Of a stretch of DNA of 64,000 nt, positions 18,119 to 27,414 are shown piece by piece. A model generated the notes under the pieces. The model had not been told where the DNA came from and made no database searches. It saw only the letters and a program-made list of their open reading frames with translations. The stretch comes from Streptomyces sp. NBRC 110028 (lineage in GTDB: Bacteria; Actinomycetota; Actinomycetes; Streptomycetales; Streptomycetaceae): contig NZ_BBUZ01000028.1 in NCBI RefSeq assembly GCF_001417735.1, positions 248,001 to 312,000 on the forward strand. The letters are read 5' to 3'. Numbering within the stretch: the first letter of the stretch is position 1; each line of letters opens with the position of its first letter. The position numbers and the translations under genes were made by a program.

Positions 18119-18472
18119 ATGCGGACGCTGTGCGCCTCCACTCTGATCGGCGAGTTCTTCGTGATCGGCTTCGCCGGGCTGGTCGCGATGAAGGTGTCCG
18201 GCCTGTCGATGGGCACCGTCTGGACGGTCTGCGGTATCGCCATGGCGCTGTGTGTACTGCTGTGCGGCATGCTGAGCCGCCCCGGGGCGGTGCAGATCGG
18301 CTGGGCCCTGCAGATCGGGCTGGTGCTGAGCGGTTTCGTGGTGACCACCATGTTCTTCCTCGGCGTGGTCTTCGCCGGGCTGTGGTGGGCCTCGGTCCAC
18401 TTCGGCCGCAAGGTCGACCAGGCGAAGGAGCGGTTCGCCGCGGCCTCCGCCGCCTCGCCTGACGCTGCGTGA
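18119..18472 (+). CDS. Small membrane protein coupled to folC (DUF4233-like)
   Basis: The 117-residue product has four hydrophobic segments (about 8-28, 33-53, 60-80, 85-103) and a short basic/Ala-rich tail. It starts one base after the folC stop (TGA-A-ATG), so it relies on folC translation. Actinobacterial folC genes are commonly followed by such a membrane protein, annotated as DUF4233; that name is from memory. No catalytic residues stand out. Confidence 0.75.
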   Translation: MRTLCASTLIGEFFVIGFAGLVAMKVSGLSMGTVWTVCGIAMALCVLLCGMLSRPGAVQIGWALQIGLVLSGFVVTTMFFLGVVFAGLWWASVHFGRKVDQAKERFAAASAASPDAA

Positions 18473-18547
18473 CGTGGTCGGCGATCACCCATGTAGCCTC
18501 AGCCGCACAGCTTCACCCGCATGCCACTTCCCAAAGGAGCCCGCACC

Positions 18548-18961
18548 GTGAGCCAGCGCACGCTCGTCCTTCTCAAGCCCGACGCCGTACGACGCGGACT
18601 GGTGGGCGAGATTCTCGGCCGGATCGAGCGGAAGGCGGGGTGGACGATCTCCGCCCTGGAGCTGCGCCGGCTGGGCCGTGAGCTGCTGGAGCAGCACTAT
18701 GCCGAGCACGTCGGCAAGCCCTTTTACGAGCCCCTGGTCGAGTTCATGTCCTCCGGGCCGGCCGTGGCGCTGGTCGTCGAGGGCGAGCGTGTGATCGAGG
18801 GCGTCCGGGCGCTGGCCGGGCCGACCGACCCGATCGCCGCGGCGCCCGGTTCCATCCGTGGCGATTTCGGCACCATCGTTCGGGAAAATCTGATCCATGC
18901 CTCCGACTCCGAAGAGTCGGCCGAGCGGGAAATCAAGATTTTCTTTCCCGGTCTCGCCTGA
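18548..18961 (+). CDS. ndk: Nucleoside diphosphate kinase
   Basis: Transfers the gamma-phosphate between nucleotides through a phosphohistidine. The 137-residue product is full length. The sequence begins with the usual QRTLVLLKPDAVRRGLVGEI, Lys and substrate-binding residues are in place, and the active-site His sits in ENLIHASDS (about 117). GTG at 18548 follows AAAGGAG at good spacing, which rules out the longer frame. It has its own terminator and is probably monocistronic. Confidence 0.97.
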   Translation: MSQRTLVLLKPDAVRRGLVGEILGRIERKAGWTISALELRRLGRELLEQHYAEHVGKPFYEPLVEFMSSGPAVALVVEGERVIEGVRALAGPTDPIAAAPGSIRGDFGTIVRENLIHASDSEESAEREIKIFFPGLA

Positions 18962-19016
18962 TCTCATCTGATCTCGCTCTGATCGATCATCAGCTGGTCA
19001 CACCCCTGCTGGCCTG

Positions 19017-19043
19017 GGGGCGGTCGAATTTATCGGCCGCCCC
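19017..19043 (+). terminator. ndk terminator
   Basis: GGGGCGG (19017-19023) pairs with CCGCCCC (19037-19043) around an AT-containing loop, 55 bases after the ndk stop. It is shorter than the other hairpins here, hence lower confidence. Confidence 0.55.
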
Positions 19044-19257
19044 TCGGCATATGCGAGCCGATCGGGGGAACGCATCTCCGCGACACGACGTCACCATTAG
19101 AGGGGGCGGGCTCGTGTTCTGCTGACAATGGCGGAGGACCCCCGCAGCGTGTTCGCGCGGGCGTGACTACGATGAAGCTTCCGCGCCTCGCAGCGCACCA
19201 CATCCTGCCGACCTCAAGCAAGCAATCGCTCCAGCAGGGAAGGCCTGACGTATCCTC

Positions 19258-20289
19258 ATGGGGAACAACATGTCGTTCATCGGCCGTGACATGGCTGTCG
19301 ACCTCGGGACCGCCAACACGCTGGTGTACGTCAGGGGCCGCGGGATCGTCCTCAACGAGCCATCCGTCGTCGCCATCAACACCAACACCGGCGGAATTCT
19401 CGCCGTGGGCGCCGAGGCAAAGAAGATGATCGGCCGCACCCCTGGCAACATCGTCGCCGTGCGTCCGCTCAAGGACGGCGTTATCGCCGACTTCGAGATC
19501 ACCGAGCGGATGCTGCGGTACTTCATTCTGAAGATCCATAAGCGCCGCTATCTGGCCCGTCCCCGGGTGGTCGTGTGCGTTCCGTCCGGCATCACCGGAG
19601 TCGAGCGCCGCGCGGTCATCGAGGCGTCCACCCAGGCGGGCGCCCGCCAGGTCCACATCATCGAAGAGCCCATGGCCGCGGCCATCGGTTCCGGCCTCCC
19701 GGTCCACGAGGCCACCGGCAACATGGTGGTGGACATCGGCGGCGGCACCACCGAGGTCGCCGTCATCTCGCTCGGCGGCATCGTCACCGCCCAGTCCATC
19801 CGGGTGGCCGGCGACGAGCTGGACAACGCGATCATCCAGCACATCAAGAAGGAGTACAGCCTCCTCCTTGGCGAGCGCACCGCCGAGAACATCAAGATCA
19901 CGATCGGCTCGGCGTTCGAGAGCGAGGAAGAGGAGCACACCGAGATCCGCGGCCGCGACCTGGTCAGCGGGCTCCCCAAGACCGTCGTGATCTCCGCCGC
20001 CGAGGTCCGCAAGGCCATGGAGGAGCCGGTCAACTCCATCGTCGACGCGGTCAAGACCACGCTCGACAAGTGCCCGCCGGAGCTGTCCGGCGACGTCATG
20101 GACCGCGGCATCGTGCTCACCGGCGGCGGCGCGCTGCTCCGCGGCCTCGACGAGCGGCTGCGCCGCGAGACCGGCATGCCCATCCACATCGCCGAGGACC
20201 CGCTCGACTCGGTCGCGCTCGGGTCCGGCAAGTGCGTGGAGGAATTCGAGGCGCTCCAGCAGGTGCTGGACGCCCAGCCGCGCAGATGA
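19258..20289 (+). CDS. mreB: Rod-shape determining protein MreB (actin-like)
   Basis: Actin homologue that forms membrane-bound filaments. In Streptomyces it acts mainly in spore-wall synthesis rather than vegetative growth (established for this locus). The 343-residue product shows the phosphate-1 motif AVDLGTANTLVYV, the phosphate-2 motif MVVDIGGGTTEVAVISLGG, the connecting motifs, and the adenosine motif IVLTGGGALLRGLDE. The start is ATG 19258; a second ATG at 19270 follows GGGGAAC and could also be used. About 300 bases upstream contain no gene and hold its promoters. First gene of mreBCD-pbp2-rodA. Confidence 0.96.
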   Translation: MGNNMSFIGRDMAVDLGTANTLVYVRGRGIVLNEPSVVAINTNTGGILAVGAEAKKMIGRTPGNIVAVRPLKDGVIADFEITERMLRYFILKIHKRRYLARPRVVVCVPSGITGVERRAVIEASTQAGARQVHIIEEPMAAAIGSGLPVHEATGNMVVDIGGGTTEVAVISLGGIVTAQSIRVAGDELDNAIIQHIKKEYSLLLGERTAENIKITIGSAFESEEEEHTEIRGRDLVSGLPKTVVISAAEVRKAMEEPVNSIVDAVKTTLDKCPPELSGDVMDRGIVLTGGGALLRGLDERLRRETGMPIHIAEDPLDSVALGSGKCVEEFEALQQVLDAQPRR

Positions 20290-20441
20290 CAACCAGGTGG
20301 ATCGGCCGTGCGGGCGGTGTGTCGCCCGTACGGCGCATCGGCGGATCCGCTGATATACAGGCATAAGGCTCCTTAAGGACCGGACGGCCACAACGAGATC
20401 GGGACCGGTCCGACTTCGACGAGGAAGGCACGTCGCCGCAC

Positions 20442-21383
20442 GTGAGGGACACACGAGAGAGCCGGCTGCTCCTGGTGCTGCTGATCGCCATCGCGTTCGC
20501 GCTGATCACGGTGGATATCCGCGGCGGTGAGGACTCGCCCCTCGACGGCGCCCGTCAGGCCGCCGCTTCCGCCTTCGGCCCGGTGGAGAACGGTGTCGCG
20601 AGCGCCGTCGATCCGGTCGGCAACGCCGTCGCCGCGATCCGGGACTCCGACGAGCGGCACGACCGCATCAGCCAACTGGAGCAGGAGAACACCAGACTCA
20701 GGCAGCGGCTCGGCAGCGACGACCGCAACCGCGCCCGTACCGTCGAACTCGACAAGCTGCGCAAGGTCGCCGGCGCCGGCCAGTACGGCATCAAGGGCGC
20801 CGAGGTCATCGGCATCGGCGCCGCCCAGGGCTTCTCCTGGACCGTCACCCTCGACGTCGGCAGCGACGACGGGATCCAGCGCGACCAGACCGTCATCAAC
20901 GGCGACGGACTCGTCGGCCGGGTCACCACGGTCGGCCCCTCCACCTCCACCGTGCTGCTCGCCATCGACCCCGACTTCACCGTCGGCACCCGGATGGAGA
21001 AGTCCAGCGAGCTGGGCTTCGCCACCGGACGCGGCGATCGCTCCCTGCACGTCCAGCTCCTCAACGGCAAGGCCAAGATCAAGAAGGGGGACCGGCTCGT
21101 CACCTTCGGCTCTCAGGCCGACAAGCCGTTCGTGCCCGGCGTCCCGGTCGGCAAGGTGGTCCGCGTCGACCCCACCGGCGGCGACCTCACCCGCACCCTC
21201 CAAGTGCGCCCCTACGTCCGGTTCAGCAGGCTGGACATCGTCGGCGTCGTCGTCCAGGCGCCGCGCTCCAACCCGCGCGACACCGTACTGCCGCCCAAGC
21301 CCGCGAAACCCAAGCCGGCGCCCACGGTCACCGTCACGGCCACCCCCTCCGCCACCGCAACGAGCCCGGCCAACAGGAGCTGA
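20442..21383 (+). CDS. mreC: Rod-shape determining protein MreC
   Basis: Bitopic membrane scaffold linking MreB filaments to PBP2/RodA outside the membrane. The 313-residue product has an N-terminal anchor (LLLVLLIAIAFALITVDI), a coiled coil (DERHDRISQLEQENTRLRQRL, about 68-90) and the two beta-barrel domains (GFSWTVTLDVGSDDGI...GLVGRVTTVGPSTSTVLLAIDP). The tail is Pro/Lys/Thr-rich (about 270-313). The GTG start at 20442 gives the usual N-terminus, MRDTRESRLLLV. It lies 152 bp after mreB, and mreD begins four bases after its stop. Confidence 0.93.
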   Translation: MRDTRESRLLLVLLIAIAFALITVDIRGGEDSPLDGARQAAASAFGPVENGVASAVDPVGNAVAAIRDSDERHDRISQLEQENTRLRQRLGSDDRNRARTVELDKLRKVAGAGQYGIKGAEVIGIGAAQGFSWTVTLDVGSDDGIQRDQTVINGDGLVGRVTTVGPSTSTVLLAIDPDFTVGTRMEKSSELGFATGRGDRSLHVQLLNGKAKIKKGDRLVTFGSQADKPFVPGVPVGKVVRVDPTGGDLTRTLQVRPYVRFSRLDIVGVVVQAPRSNPRDTVLPPKPAKPKPAPTVTVTATPSATATSPANRS

Positions 21384-21386
21384 CCG

Positions 21387-22136
21387 ATGCTGCGCCTCAA
21401 CCGTGTCCTCCTGTCCACCGTCCTCGTCGTCGTCGCCCTCGTCGTCCAGATCTGCGTCCTCGCCCGGCTGCAACTGCCCGGCGCCGTCCCCGATCTGCTG
21501 CTGCTCGTCGTCCTCGGCCTCGCGCTGGTCTACGGCCACACCGGCGGCGCCCTGGTCGGCTTCGGCGCCGGTCTGCTCGCCGACCTCGCCCCGCCCGCCG
21601 ATCACGCCGCCGGGCGCTACGCCCTGGTGCTGTGCGTCATCGGCTATCTGGCGGGGCTCGCCAAGCCCGAGAGCGGCCAGCTCCGGTCGGCCACCGGGCC
21701 GATGGTGGTGGTCGTCGCGGCGGCCATCGGCGCCACCCTGCTGTACGCGGGGGTCGGCATCCTCGTCGGCGACGACGCGGCCCGCCATGTGGGCCTGGGC
21801 GAGCTGCTGTTCACGGCCGCCCTGTACGACCTGCTGCTGGCGCCCTTCACGGTGCCGCTGATCATGGGGCTGGCCAGACGCGGGGAGAACGACCGGATGG
21901 CCGACAGCTCCGGCGGCACCGGCACCGAGAGCGCCACCCGCTGGATCACCTCGGCGAGCAGCGTCCGGACCGGCCGGATGAGCCGCTTCCGCCGTTCCGG
22001 CCGGGCCGCCCGGCTCGGCGGCCTGGGCGGTGGCCTGGGCGGCGGTCAGGGCGGTGGCCTGCTGGCGAAGGCGACGAAGCGGACCGGCCGCGTCAAGGAC
22101 GGCCGCGTCAAGCTCAAGGGGGTCAAGCGCCTGTGA
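21387..22136 (+). CDS. mreD: Rod-shape determining protein MreD
   Basis: Polytopic membrane partner of MreC. The 249-residue product has about five or six helices in residues 1-165, including PDLLLLVVLGLALVYGHTGGALVGFGAGLLADLAPP, which matches the MreD core. An unusual basic, Gly-rich cytoplasmic tail of about 75 residues follows (GGLGGGLGGGQGGG then repeated GRVKDGRVKLKGVKRL). Core MreD proteins are about 160-180 residues, so the tail is an extension. It begins only four bases after mreC. Confidence 0.9.
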   Translation: MLRLNRVLLSTVLVVVALVVQICVLARLQLPGAVPDLLLLVVLGLALVYGHTGGALVGFGAGLLADLAPPADHAAGRYALVLCVIGYLAGLAKPESGQLRSATGPMVVVVAAAIGATLLYAGVGILVGDDAARHVGLGELLFTAALYDLLLAPFTVPLIMGLARRGENDRMADSSGGTGTESATRWITSASSVRTGRMSRFRRSGRAARLGGLGGGLGGGQGGGLLAKATKRTGRVKDGRVKLKGVKRL

Positions 22137-22240
22137 GCACCGCCGTCCCGCCGGCCGCCGCCGCCCGCCGGTCGCCCGCGGCCCTCCCGTCTCCCGCGGT
22201 TCTCCCGTCTCCCGCCTCCACCCTCGACGGAGCGCCATGA
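22134..22240 (+). CDS. Possible 35-codon linking ORF between mreD and pbp2
   Basis: A GTG overlapping the mreD TGA (GTGA at 22134-22137) opens a Pro/Ala/Ser-rich frame (VSTAVPPAAAARRSP...) that ends in a TGA overlapping the pbp2 ATG (ATGA at 22237-22240). It would exactly bridge the 100-bp gap and carry ribosomes onto pbp2, which has no Shine-Dalgarno in sight. It may equally be a chance frame in GC-rich DNA. Low confidence as a real product. Confidence 0.25.
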
Positions 22241-24384
22241 GCAATATTCCGGAGACCGGACGGACTCCCCGGGTCACCGTCCGCCTCGTCGCCATCCAGA
22301 TCATCGTCTTCTCGCTCCTGCTCACCCTCGGCGGACGGCTGTGGTACCTGCAGATCCGCAACGGCGACGAATACACCGAGAAGGCCGCCAACAACCACGT
22401 CCAGCAGGTCGTCCACCCGGCCGTCCGCGGCTCGATACTGGACGCCCGCGGCGTGCCCCTCGCCGACAACGAGACCCGGCTCGTCGTCTCCGCCAGCCGC
22501 ACCGCGCTGATGAAGGAGCCCGACGACGGCGAGGCCGTCCTCACCCGGCTCGCGGGCGTCCTCCACATGAAGCCCAAGGACGTCAAGGACAAGGTCCGGC
22601 TGTGTGACGCCGAGACCCCGCAGCCCTGCTGGAACGGCTCCCCGTACCAGCCCATCCCGATCACCGACGAGGCCAGCGCCAAGCAGGCGCTCCAGATCCG
22701 CGAGCGCGAAGAGGACTTCCCCGGGATCAGCGCCGAGCCCACCGCCGTGCGCCGCTACGCCGCCCCGGCCGGCTCCAACGCCGCCCAGGTGCTCGGCTAC
22801 CTCTCGCCCGTGACCGACGAGCAGATCAAGAAGGCCGAGCACACCAAGTCGCCGCTGCTCCGCTCCGACCAGGTCGGCTCCAACGGGCTGGAGAGCGAGT
22901 ACGACAGCAAGCTGCGCGGCAAGGCCGGGGTGACCCGCTACGAGGTCGACAACCTCGGCCGCGTCATCGGCCAGCGGGAGAGCCAGCGGGCCCGGCCCGG
23001 CGACAACGTCGTCACCAGCCTCGACGCACGCGTCCAGGCGGTCGCGGAGAAGGAGCTGGACCAGGCGATGAAGGACGCCCGCAAGCAGTACGACCGGAAC
23101 ACCGGCCGGAAGTACAAGGCGGACTCGGGCTCGGTCGTGGTCATGGAGGCCAAGACCGGCCGGGTGGTGGCGATGGCGTCCAACCCGGCGTACGACCCCA
23201 ACGCCTGGGTCGGCGGCATCTCCGGCAAGGACTACAAGAAGCTCACCGGCAAGGACAGCAACTACCCGCTGCTGAACCGGGCGATCCAGGGCCAGGCGGC
23301 CCCCGGCTCGATCTTCAAGGTGATCCCGACGACCGCCGCGGTCAACGCCGGATACGCCTTCAACGGGCCCTACCCGTGCACCAGCTCCTTCAGCATCGGC
23401 GGCCAGGTCTTCAAGAACTTCGAGTCCGAGAACTTCGGCGGGATCAGCCTCGGCCGCGCGCTGGAGGTCTCCTGCGACACGGTCTTCTACCGCCTCGCCT
23501 ACGACGAGTGGAAGAAGGACGGCGGCAACAAGCCCAAGAAGCACCCGGGGGACTGGTTCTACAAGACCGCCCACCAGTTCGGCCTCGGCAAGGAGACCGG
23601 CGTCGACCTCCCCAACGAGGTCAGCGGCCGGGTCCCGGACCGCCAGTGGAAGAAGGACTTCTGGAAGGCCAACAAGGACGCCTGGTGCAAGAACGGCAAG
23701 AAGAACGGGAACTACACCCAGCGCCTCTCCTACGAGAACTGCCTCGAAGGCATGAAGATGCGCGCCGGTGACTCCGTGAACTACTCGATCGGCCAGGGCG
23801 ACACGCTCGTCACCCCGATCCAGATGGCCACCATCTACGCGGCGATCAGCAACGGCGGCACGCTCTACGACCCGACCGTCGGCAAGGCGATCGTCAGCCC
23901 GGACGGCAAGCACATCCAGGAGATCAAGCCCAAGGCGCACGGCAAGCTCCCGATGAAGGGGCAGACGCGCGAACAGATCGACCAGGCGCTCGCGGGCGTC
24001 GCCACCCGGGGTACCGCCGCCTGGCGGTTCCAGGGCTGGCCGCAGGACAAGATCCCGATGCACGCCAAGACGGGTACCGCCGAGGTCTACGGCAAGCAGA
24101 CCACCTCGTGGTTCGCGACCTACACCAAGGACTACTCGGTCGTCATGACGATCTCGCAGGGCGGCACCGGCTCCGGCGCCTCCGGTCCGGCCGTCCGCAA
24201 GATCTACAACGCGCTGTACGGGGTCGACGGCAAGGGCAAGATCGACGAGAAGAAGGCGCTGCTGCCCAAGCCGCAGGCCGACCTCCCCAAGATCGCCTCC
24301 GACGGCTCGATCGAGGCCCAGCCGGTGGGCAAGCCGTTCTCCCTGCTGGGTGACACCAGGCGGCGGGGAGGTGCGCAGCAGTGA
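22237..24384 (+). CDS. pbp2: Penicillin-binding protein 2 (class B transpeptidase)
   Basis: Transpeptidase partner of RodA in the MreBCD complex. The 715-residue product has a cytoplasmic N-terminus, an anchor (VAIQIIVFSLLLTLGGRLWYLQI, about 13-35) and a dimerisation domain beginning HVQQVVHPAVRGSILDARGVPLADN. The transpeptidase domain carries APGSIFKV (Ser about 358), SCD as VSCDTVFY (about 412; Asp instead of Asn is normal for PBP2) and KTG as HAKTGTAE (about 611). About 40 residues (KKDGGNKPKKHPGDW and a Lys-rich KNGKKNGNY loop) enlarge the domain compared with E. coli PBP2. The rodA start overlaps its stop, so the pair is translationally coupled. Confidence 0.94.
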   Translation: MSNIPETGRTPRVTVRLVAIQIIVFSLLLTLGGRLWYLQIRNGDEYTEKAANNHVQQVVHPAVRGSILDARGVPLADNETRLVVSASRTALMKEPDDGEAVLTRLAGVLHMKPKDVKDKVRLCDAETPQPCWNGSPYQPIPITDEASAKQALQIREREEDFPGISAEPTAVRRYAAPAGSNAAQVLGYLSPVTDEQIKKAEHTKSPLLRSDQVGSNGLESEYDSKLRGKAGVTRYEVDNLGRVIGQRESQRARPGDNVVTSLDARVQAVAEKELDQAMKDARKQYDRNTGRKYKADSGSVVVMEAKTGRVVAMASNPAYDPNAWVGGISGKDYKKLTGKDSNYPLLNRAIQGQAAPGSIFKVIPTTAAVNAGYAFNGPYPCTSSFSIGGQVFKNFESENFGGISLGRALEVSCDTVFYRLAYDEWKKDGGNKPKKHPGDWFYKTAHQFGLGKETGVDLPNEVSGRVPDRQWKKDFWKANKDAWCKNGKKNGNYTQRLSYENCLEGMKMRAGDSVNYSIGQGDTLVTPIQMATIYAAISNGGTLYDPTVGKAIVSPDGKHIQEIKPKAHGKLPMKGQTREQIDQALAGVATRGTAAWRFQGWPQDKIPMHAKTGTAEVYGKQTTSWFATYTKDYSVVMTISQGGTGSGASGPAVRKIYNALYGVDGKGKIDEKKALLPKPQADLPKIASDGSIEAQPVGKPFSLLGDTRRRGGAQQ

Positions 24385-25583
24385 GCGCGTCGACCCACGG
24401 CTACTCCGTCCCCCGCTTCACCCCCGAGCGCGGCACCTGGCGCAAGCTCATGGCGCGCGACTCGCTCGTGCGCCGCCTGGACTGGGTGCTGCTGCTCAGC
24501 TGCCTCGCGCTGTCCGCGATCGGCACCCTGCTGGTCTACTCGGCGACCCGCAACCGCACCGAGCTGAACCAGGGCGATCCGTACTACTTCCTGGTCCGGC
24601 ACGCCCTGAACACCGGCATCGGGCTGCTGCTCGCGATCGGCACCATCTGGCTCGGCCACCGCACCCTGCGCGGCGCGGTGCCGGTGCTGTACGGCCTGTC
24701 CGTCATCCTCGTGCTCGCCGTCCTCACCCCGCTGGGCTCGACCATCAACGGCGCCCACGCCTGGATCGTGATCGGTGCCGGGTTCTCCCTCCAGCCCGGC
24801 GAGTTCGCCAAGATCACGATCATCCTGGGCATGTCGATGCTGCTGGCCGCACGGGTGGACGCGGGCGACCGGCTCACCCCCGACCACCGCACCGTCGTCC
24901 AGGCGCTCGGCCTGGCCGCGCTGCCCATCGCGATCGTGATGCTGATGCCGGACCTCGGTTCGGTGATGGTCATGGCGGTGATCGTGCTCGCGGTGCTCCT
25001 CGCCTCCGGTGCGTCCAACCGCTGGATCGCCGGGCTGATCGCCACCGCGGTGGTCGGCGCGCTGCTGATCTGGCAGCTGCACATCCTCGACCAGTACCAG
25101 ATCGACCGCTTCGCCGCCTTCGCCAACCCCGCCCTGGACCCGGCGGGCGTCGGCTACAACACCAACCAGGCGCGCATCGCGATCGGTTCGGGCGGTCTCA
25201 CCGGCAAGGGGCTCTTCCACGGCACTCAGACCACCGGTCAGTTCGTGCCCGAGCAGCAGACGGACTTCGTCTTCTCGGTCGCGGGGGAGGAGCTGGGCTT
25301 CCTCGGCGCGGGTCTGATCATCGTGCTGCTGGGCGTCGTCCTGTGGCGCGCCTGCCGGATCGCCCGGGGCACCACCGAGCTGTACGGGACGGTCGTCGCG
25401 GCCGGAATCATCGCCTGGTTCGCGTTCCAGTCGTTCGAGAACATCGGCATGACGCTGGGCATCATGCCGGTGGCCGGTCTGCCGCTGCCGTTCGTCTCCT
25501 ACGGCGGCTCGTCGATGTTCGCCGTATGGATCGGAATCGGGCTGCTCCAGTCGATCCGGGTGCAACGGCCCGTATCGGCCTGA
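24381..25583 (+). CDS. rodA: SEDS-family peptidoglycan polymerase RodA (Sfr)
   Basis: Glycosyltransferase that polymerises lipid II, working with PBP2. The 400-residue product has about ten membrane helices, the SEDS signatures GSTINGAHAWIVIGAGFSLQPGEFAK and MLMPDLGSVMVM (the Asp of this loop is important for activity), and NQARIAIGSGGLTGKGLFHGTQT. It ends with FVSYGGSSMFAVWIGIGLLQSI. The GTG start shares bases with the pbp2 stop (GTGA). It is the last gene of the mre operon; the next gene has its own leaderless promoter. Confidence 0.95.
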   Translation: MSASTHGYSVPRFTPERGTWRKLMARDSLVRRLDWVLLLSCLALSAIGTLLVYSATRNRTELNQGDPYYFLVRHALNTGIGLLLAIGTIWLGHRTLRGAVPVLYGLSVILVLAVLTPLGSTINGAHAWIVIGAGFSLQPGEFAKITIILGMSMLLAARVDAGDRLTPDHRTVVQALGLAALPIAIVMLMPDLGSVMVMAVIVLAVLLASGASNRWIAGLIATAVVGALLIWQLHILDQYQIDRFAAFANPALDPAGVGYNTNQARIAIGSGGLTGKGLFHGTQTTGQFVPEQQTDFVFSVAGEELGFLGAGLIIVLLGVVLWRACRIARGTTELYGTVVAAGIIAWFAFQSFENIGMTLGIMPVAGLPLPFVSYGGSSMFAVWIGIGLLQSIRVQRPVSA

Positions 25584-25622
25584 CCCGGACGCGGGGGACT
25601 CCCGCCGGGCGTCCCGGGCGAC

Positions 25623-25628
25623 TACATT
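25623..25628 (+). promoter_or_regulatory. Leaderless-type -10 box of the CYTH-CHAD gene
   Basis: TACATT ends exactly 6 nt before the ATG at 25635, with no Shine-Dalgarno, so the mRNA probably starts at the start codon. Confidence 0.5.
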
Positions 25629-25634
25629 CACGCC

Positions 25635-27227
25635 ATGGTGGACATGATGCGGGAAATCGAACGCAAGTACGAGACCACCGATGACGGCGCCCCGTCCGGC
25701 GGCCTCCCCGAACTGGCCGGGGTCGCCGGAATCGCGCAGGTCAGGGACGAGGGCGTCGTCACGCTCGACGCCACGTACTACGACACCCCCGGGCAGCGCC
25801 TCGCCGCCGACGGCATCACCCTGCGCCGCCGCACCGGGGGCGGCGACGCCGGCTGGCACCTCAAGCTGCCGGTGGGCCCCGACGTACGGGACGAGATCCG
25901 CGCCCCGCTCGCGGACGCGCTGCCCGCCCACCTCGCGGGCCTCGTGCGCTCCCGCGTCCGCGGCCACGGCCTCGTCCCCCTCGTCCATCTGCTGTCGGAG
26001 CGCAACGTCCGGCACCTCCTGGACGGCGATGGCACGCTGCTCGCCGAGCTGTCCGCCGACCGGGTCACCGCGCGCCGACTGGCCCCGGCCCCCGGCGACC
26101 CGGTGAGCTGGACCGAGGTCGAGGTGGAGCTGGCCGAGGGCGGCGACCCCGCGTTCCTCGACACCCTGGAACCGCATCTGACGGACGCCGGGCTGCGCCG
26201 GGCCGACCTCCCCTCCAAGCTCGCCCGCGCCCTGGCCGAAACCGGCCCGCACCGGGAAGGCGGGAAACCCGGAAAGCGCGACAAGAAGTCCGGCCAGAAG
26301 AAGATGGGCCAGAAGAAGGCCGGGAAGAAGGCCGCGGCCGAGGCCACCGCCGGTGACGCCATCCTGGACTACGTACGCCGCCAGATCACCGCGATCGTCA
26401 CCCTCGACCCCGCCGTACGCCTGGACACCCCCGACTCCGTGCACCGCATGCGGGTCGCCACCCGCCGGCTGCGCAGCGCCTTCCGCTCGTACCGCAAGGT
26501 CCTGGACCGCGCCGTCACCGACCCCATCGGTGCCGAGCTGAAGTGGCTGGCCGCCGAACTGGGCATCGACCGGGACCGCGAAGTGCTCACCGCGCGCATC
26601 GCCGAACGGCTCTCCGAGGTGCCCGTGGAACTGCGGCTCGGCCCCGTCGCCGCCCGGCTGGAGATCTGGTCGCACGCCCGCCGCACCGGCTCCCGCGACC
26701 GGCTGACCGGCGTCCTGGACGGCGAGCGCTACCTCGCCCTCCTCGACACCCTCGACGCGCTCCTGGCCGACCCGCCGCTGCGCCCCGCGGCCGCCCGCCC
26801 GGCCGCCGAGGTGATCCGCAAGGCCGTGCTGCGCGACTACGAACGGCTCGCGGACCGTCTCGGCCCGGCCCTGGACGCCCCCTCCGGACCCGACCGCGAC
26901 GTCGTCCTGCACACGGCCCGCAAGGACGCCAAGCGGGCCCGCTACGCCGCCGAGGCCGCCCGCCCGGTGCTGGGCCCGCCCGCGAAGGCGTTCGCCGGGC
27001 TCATGACCGAGGTGCAGGAACTGCTCGGCGACCACCAGGACAGCGTGGTCGCGCGCGAGGCACTGCGCGAACTGGCGATCCAGGCGCACGCGGCGGGGGA
27101 GTCCACCTTCACCGTCGGCCTGCTCTACGGCCGCGAGGAGGCCCGCGCGGCCGCCCGCGAGCGCGAACTGCCCGGCCTGTGGGCCGAGGTCTCGCGCCCG
27201 GAGCACCGGGCGGCGCTGGAGCCGTAA
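25635..27227 (+). CDS. CYTH and CHAD domain protein (inorganic polyphosphate-related)
   Basis: The 530-residue product joins two domains linked to polyphosphate. Residues 1-205 are CYTH: the ExExK signature EIERK sits at 7-11, followed by the acidic/basic tunnel residues (TLRRRTGG, WHLKLP, TEVEVEL). This fold covers triphosphatases and class-IV adenylate cyclases. A Lys/Gly-rich linker (about 208-238, GQKKMGQKKAGKKAA) leads to the CHAD domain, a histidine-rich alpha-helical phosphate/polyP-binding domain (SVHRMRVATRRLRSAFRSY, HTARKDAKRARYAAEA, QELLGDHQDSVV). Three ATGs occur at 25635, 25644 and 25647; the first fits the leaderless box. Triphosphatase or polyP binding is inferred from domains. 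Confidence 0.88.
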   Translation: MVDMMREIERKYETTDDGAPSGGLPELAGVAGIAQVRDEGVVTLDATYYDTPGQRLAADGITLRRRTGGGDAGWHLKLPVGPDVRDEIRAPLADALPAHLAGLVRSRVRGHGLVPLVHLLSERNVRHLLDGDGTLLAELSADRVTARRLAPAPGDPVSWTEVEVELAEGGDPAFLDTLEPHLTDAGLRRADLPSKLARALAETGPHREGGKPGKRDKKSGQKKMGQKKAGKKAAAEATAGDAILDYVRRQITAIVTLDPAVRLDTPDSVHRMRVATRRLRSAFRSYRKVLDRAVTDPIGAELKWLAAELGIDRDREVLTARIAERLSEVPVELRLGPVAARLEIWSHARRTGSRDRLTGVLDGERYLALLDTLDALLADPPLRPAAARPAAEVIRKAVLRDYERLADRLGPALDAPSGPDRDVVLHTARKDAKRARYAAEAARPVLGPPAKAFAGLMTEVQELLGDHQDSVVAREALRELAIQAHAAGESTFTVGLLYGREEARAAARERELPGLWAEVSRPEHRAALEP

Positions 27228-27414
27228 CCGAACGGACGGACGATCGTTGGTCCAGGTGCACGGCTTTCCCCGCTCGCGCGGGGGTGGCCCGGAGTGCGAT
27301 GTCCGTTGGGCACTGTGGACCCTGGAAGCGCGGGGTGTGCCGATCGCCGTGCCACGGGTGGCTCCGGTCGCGTTAGGCTTGTGGGTCACCCCTGTCAGCT
27401 CACGAAAGTCCGCG

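Noticed and set aside
22397..24384. pbp2 as inactive because the SxN motif reads SCD
   Set aside because: PBP2-type transpeptidases normally have Ser-x-Asp at this place; the other two motifs are intact.
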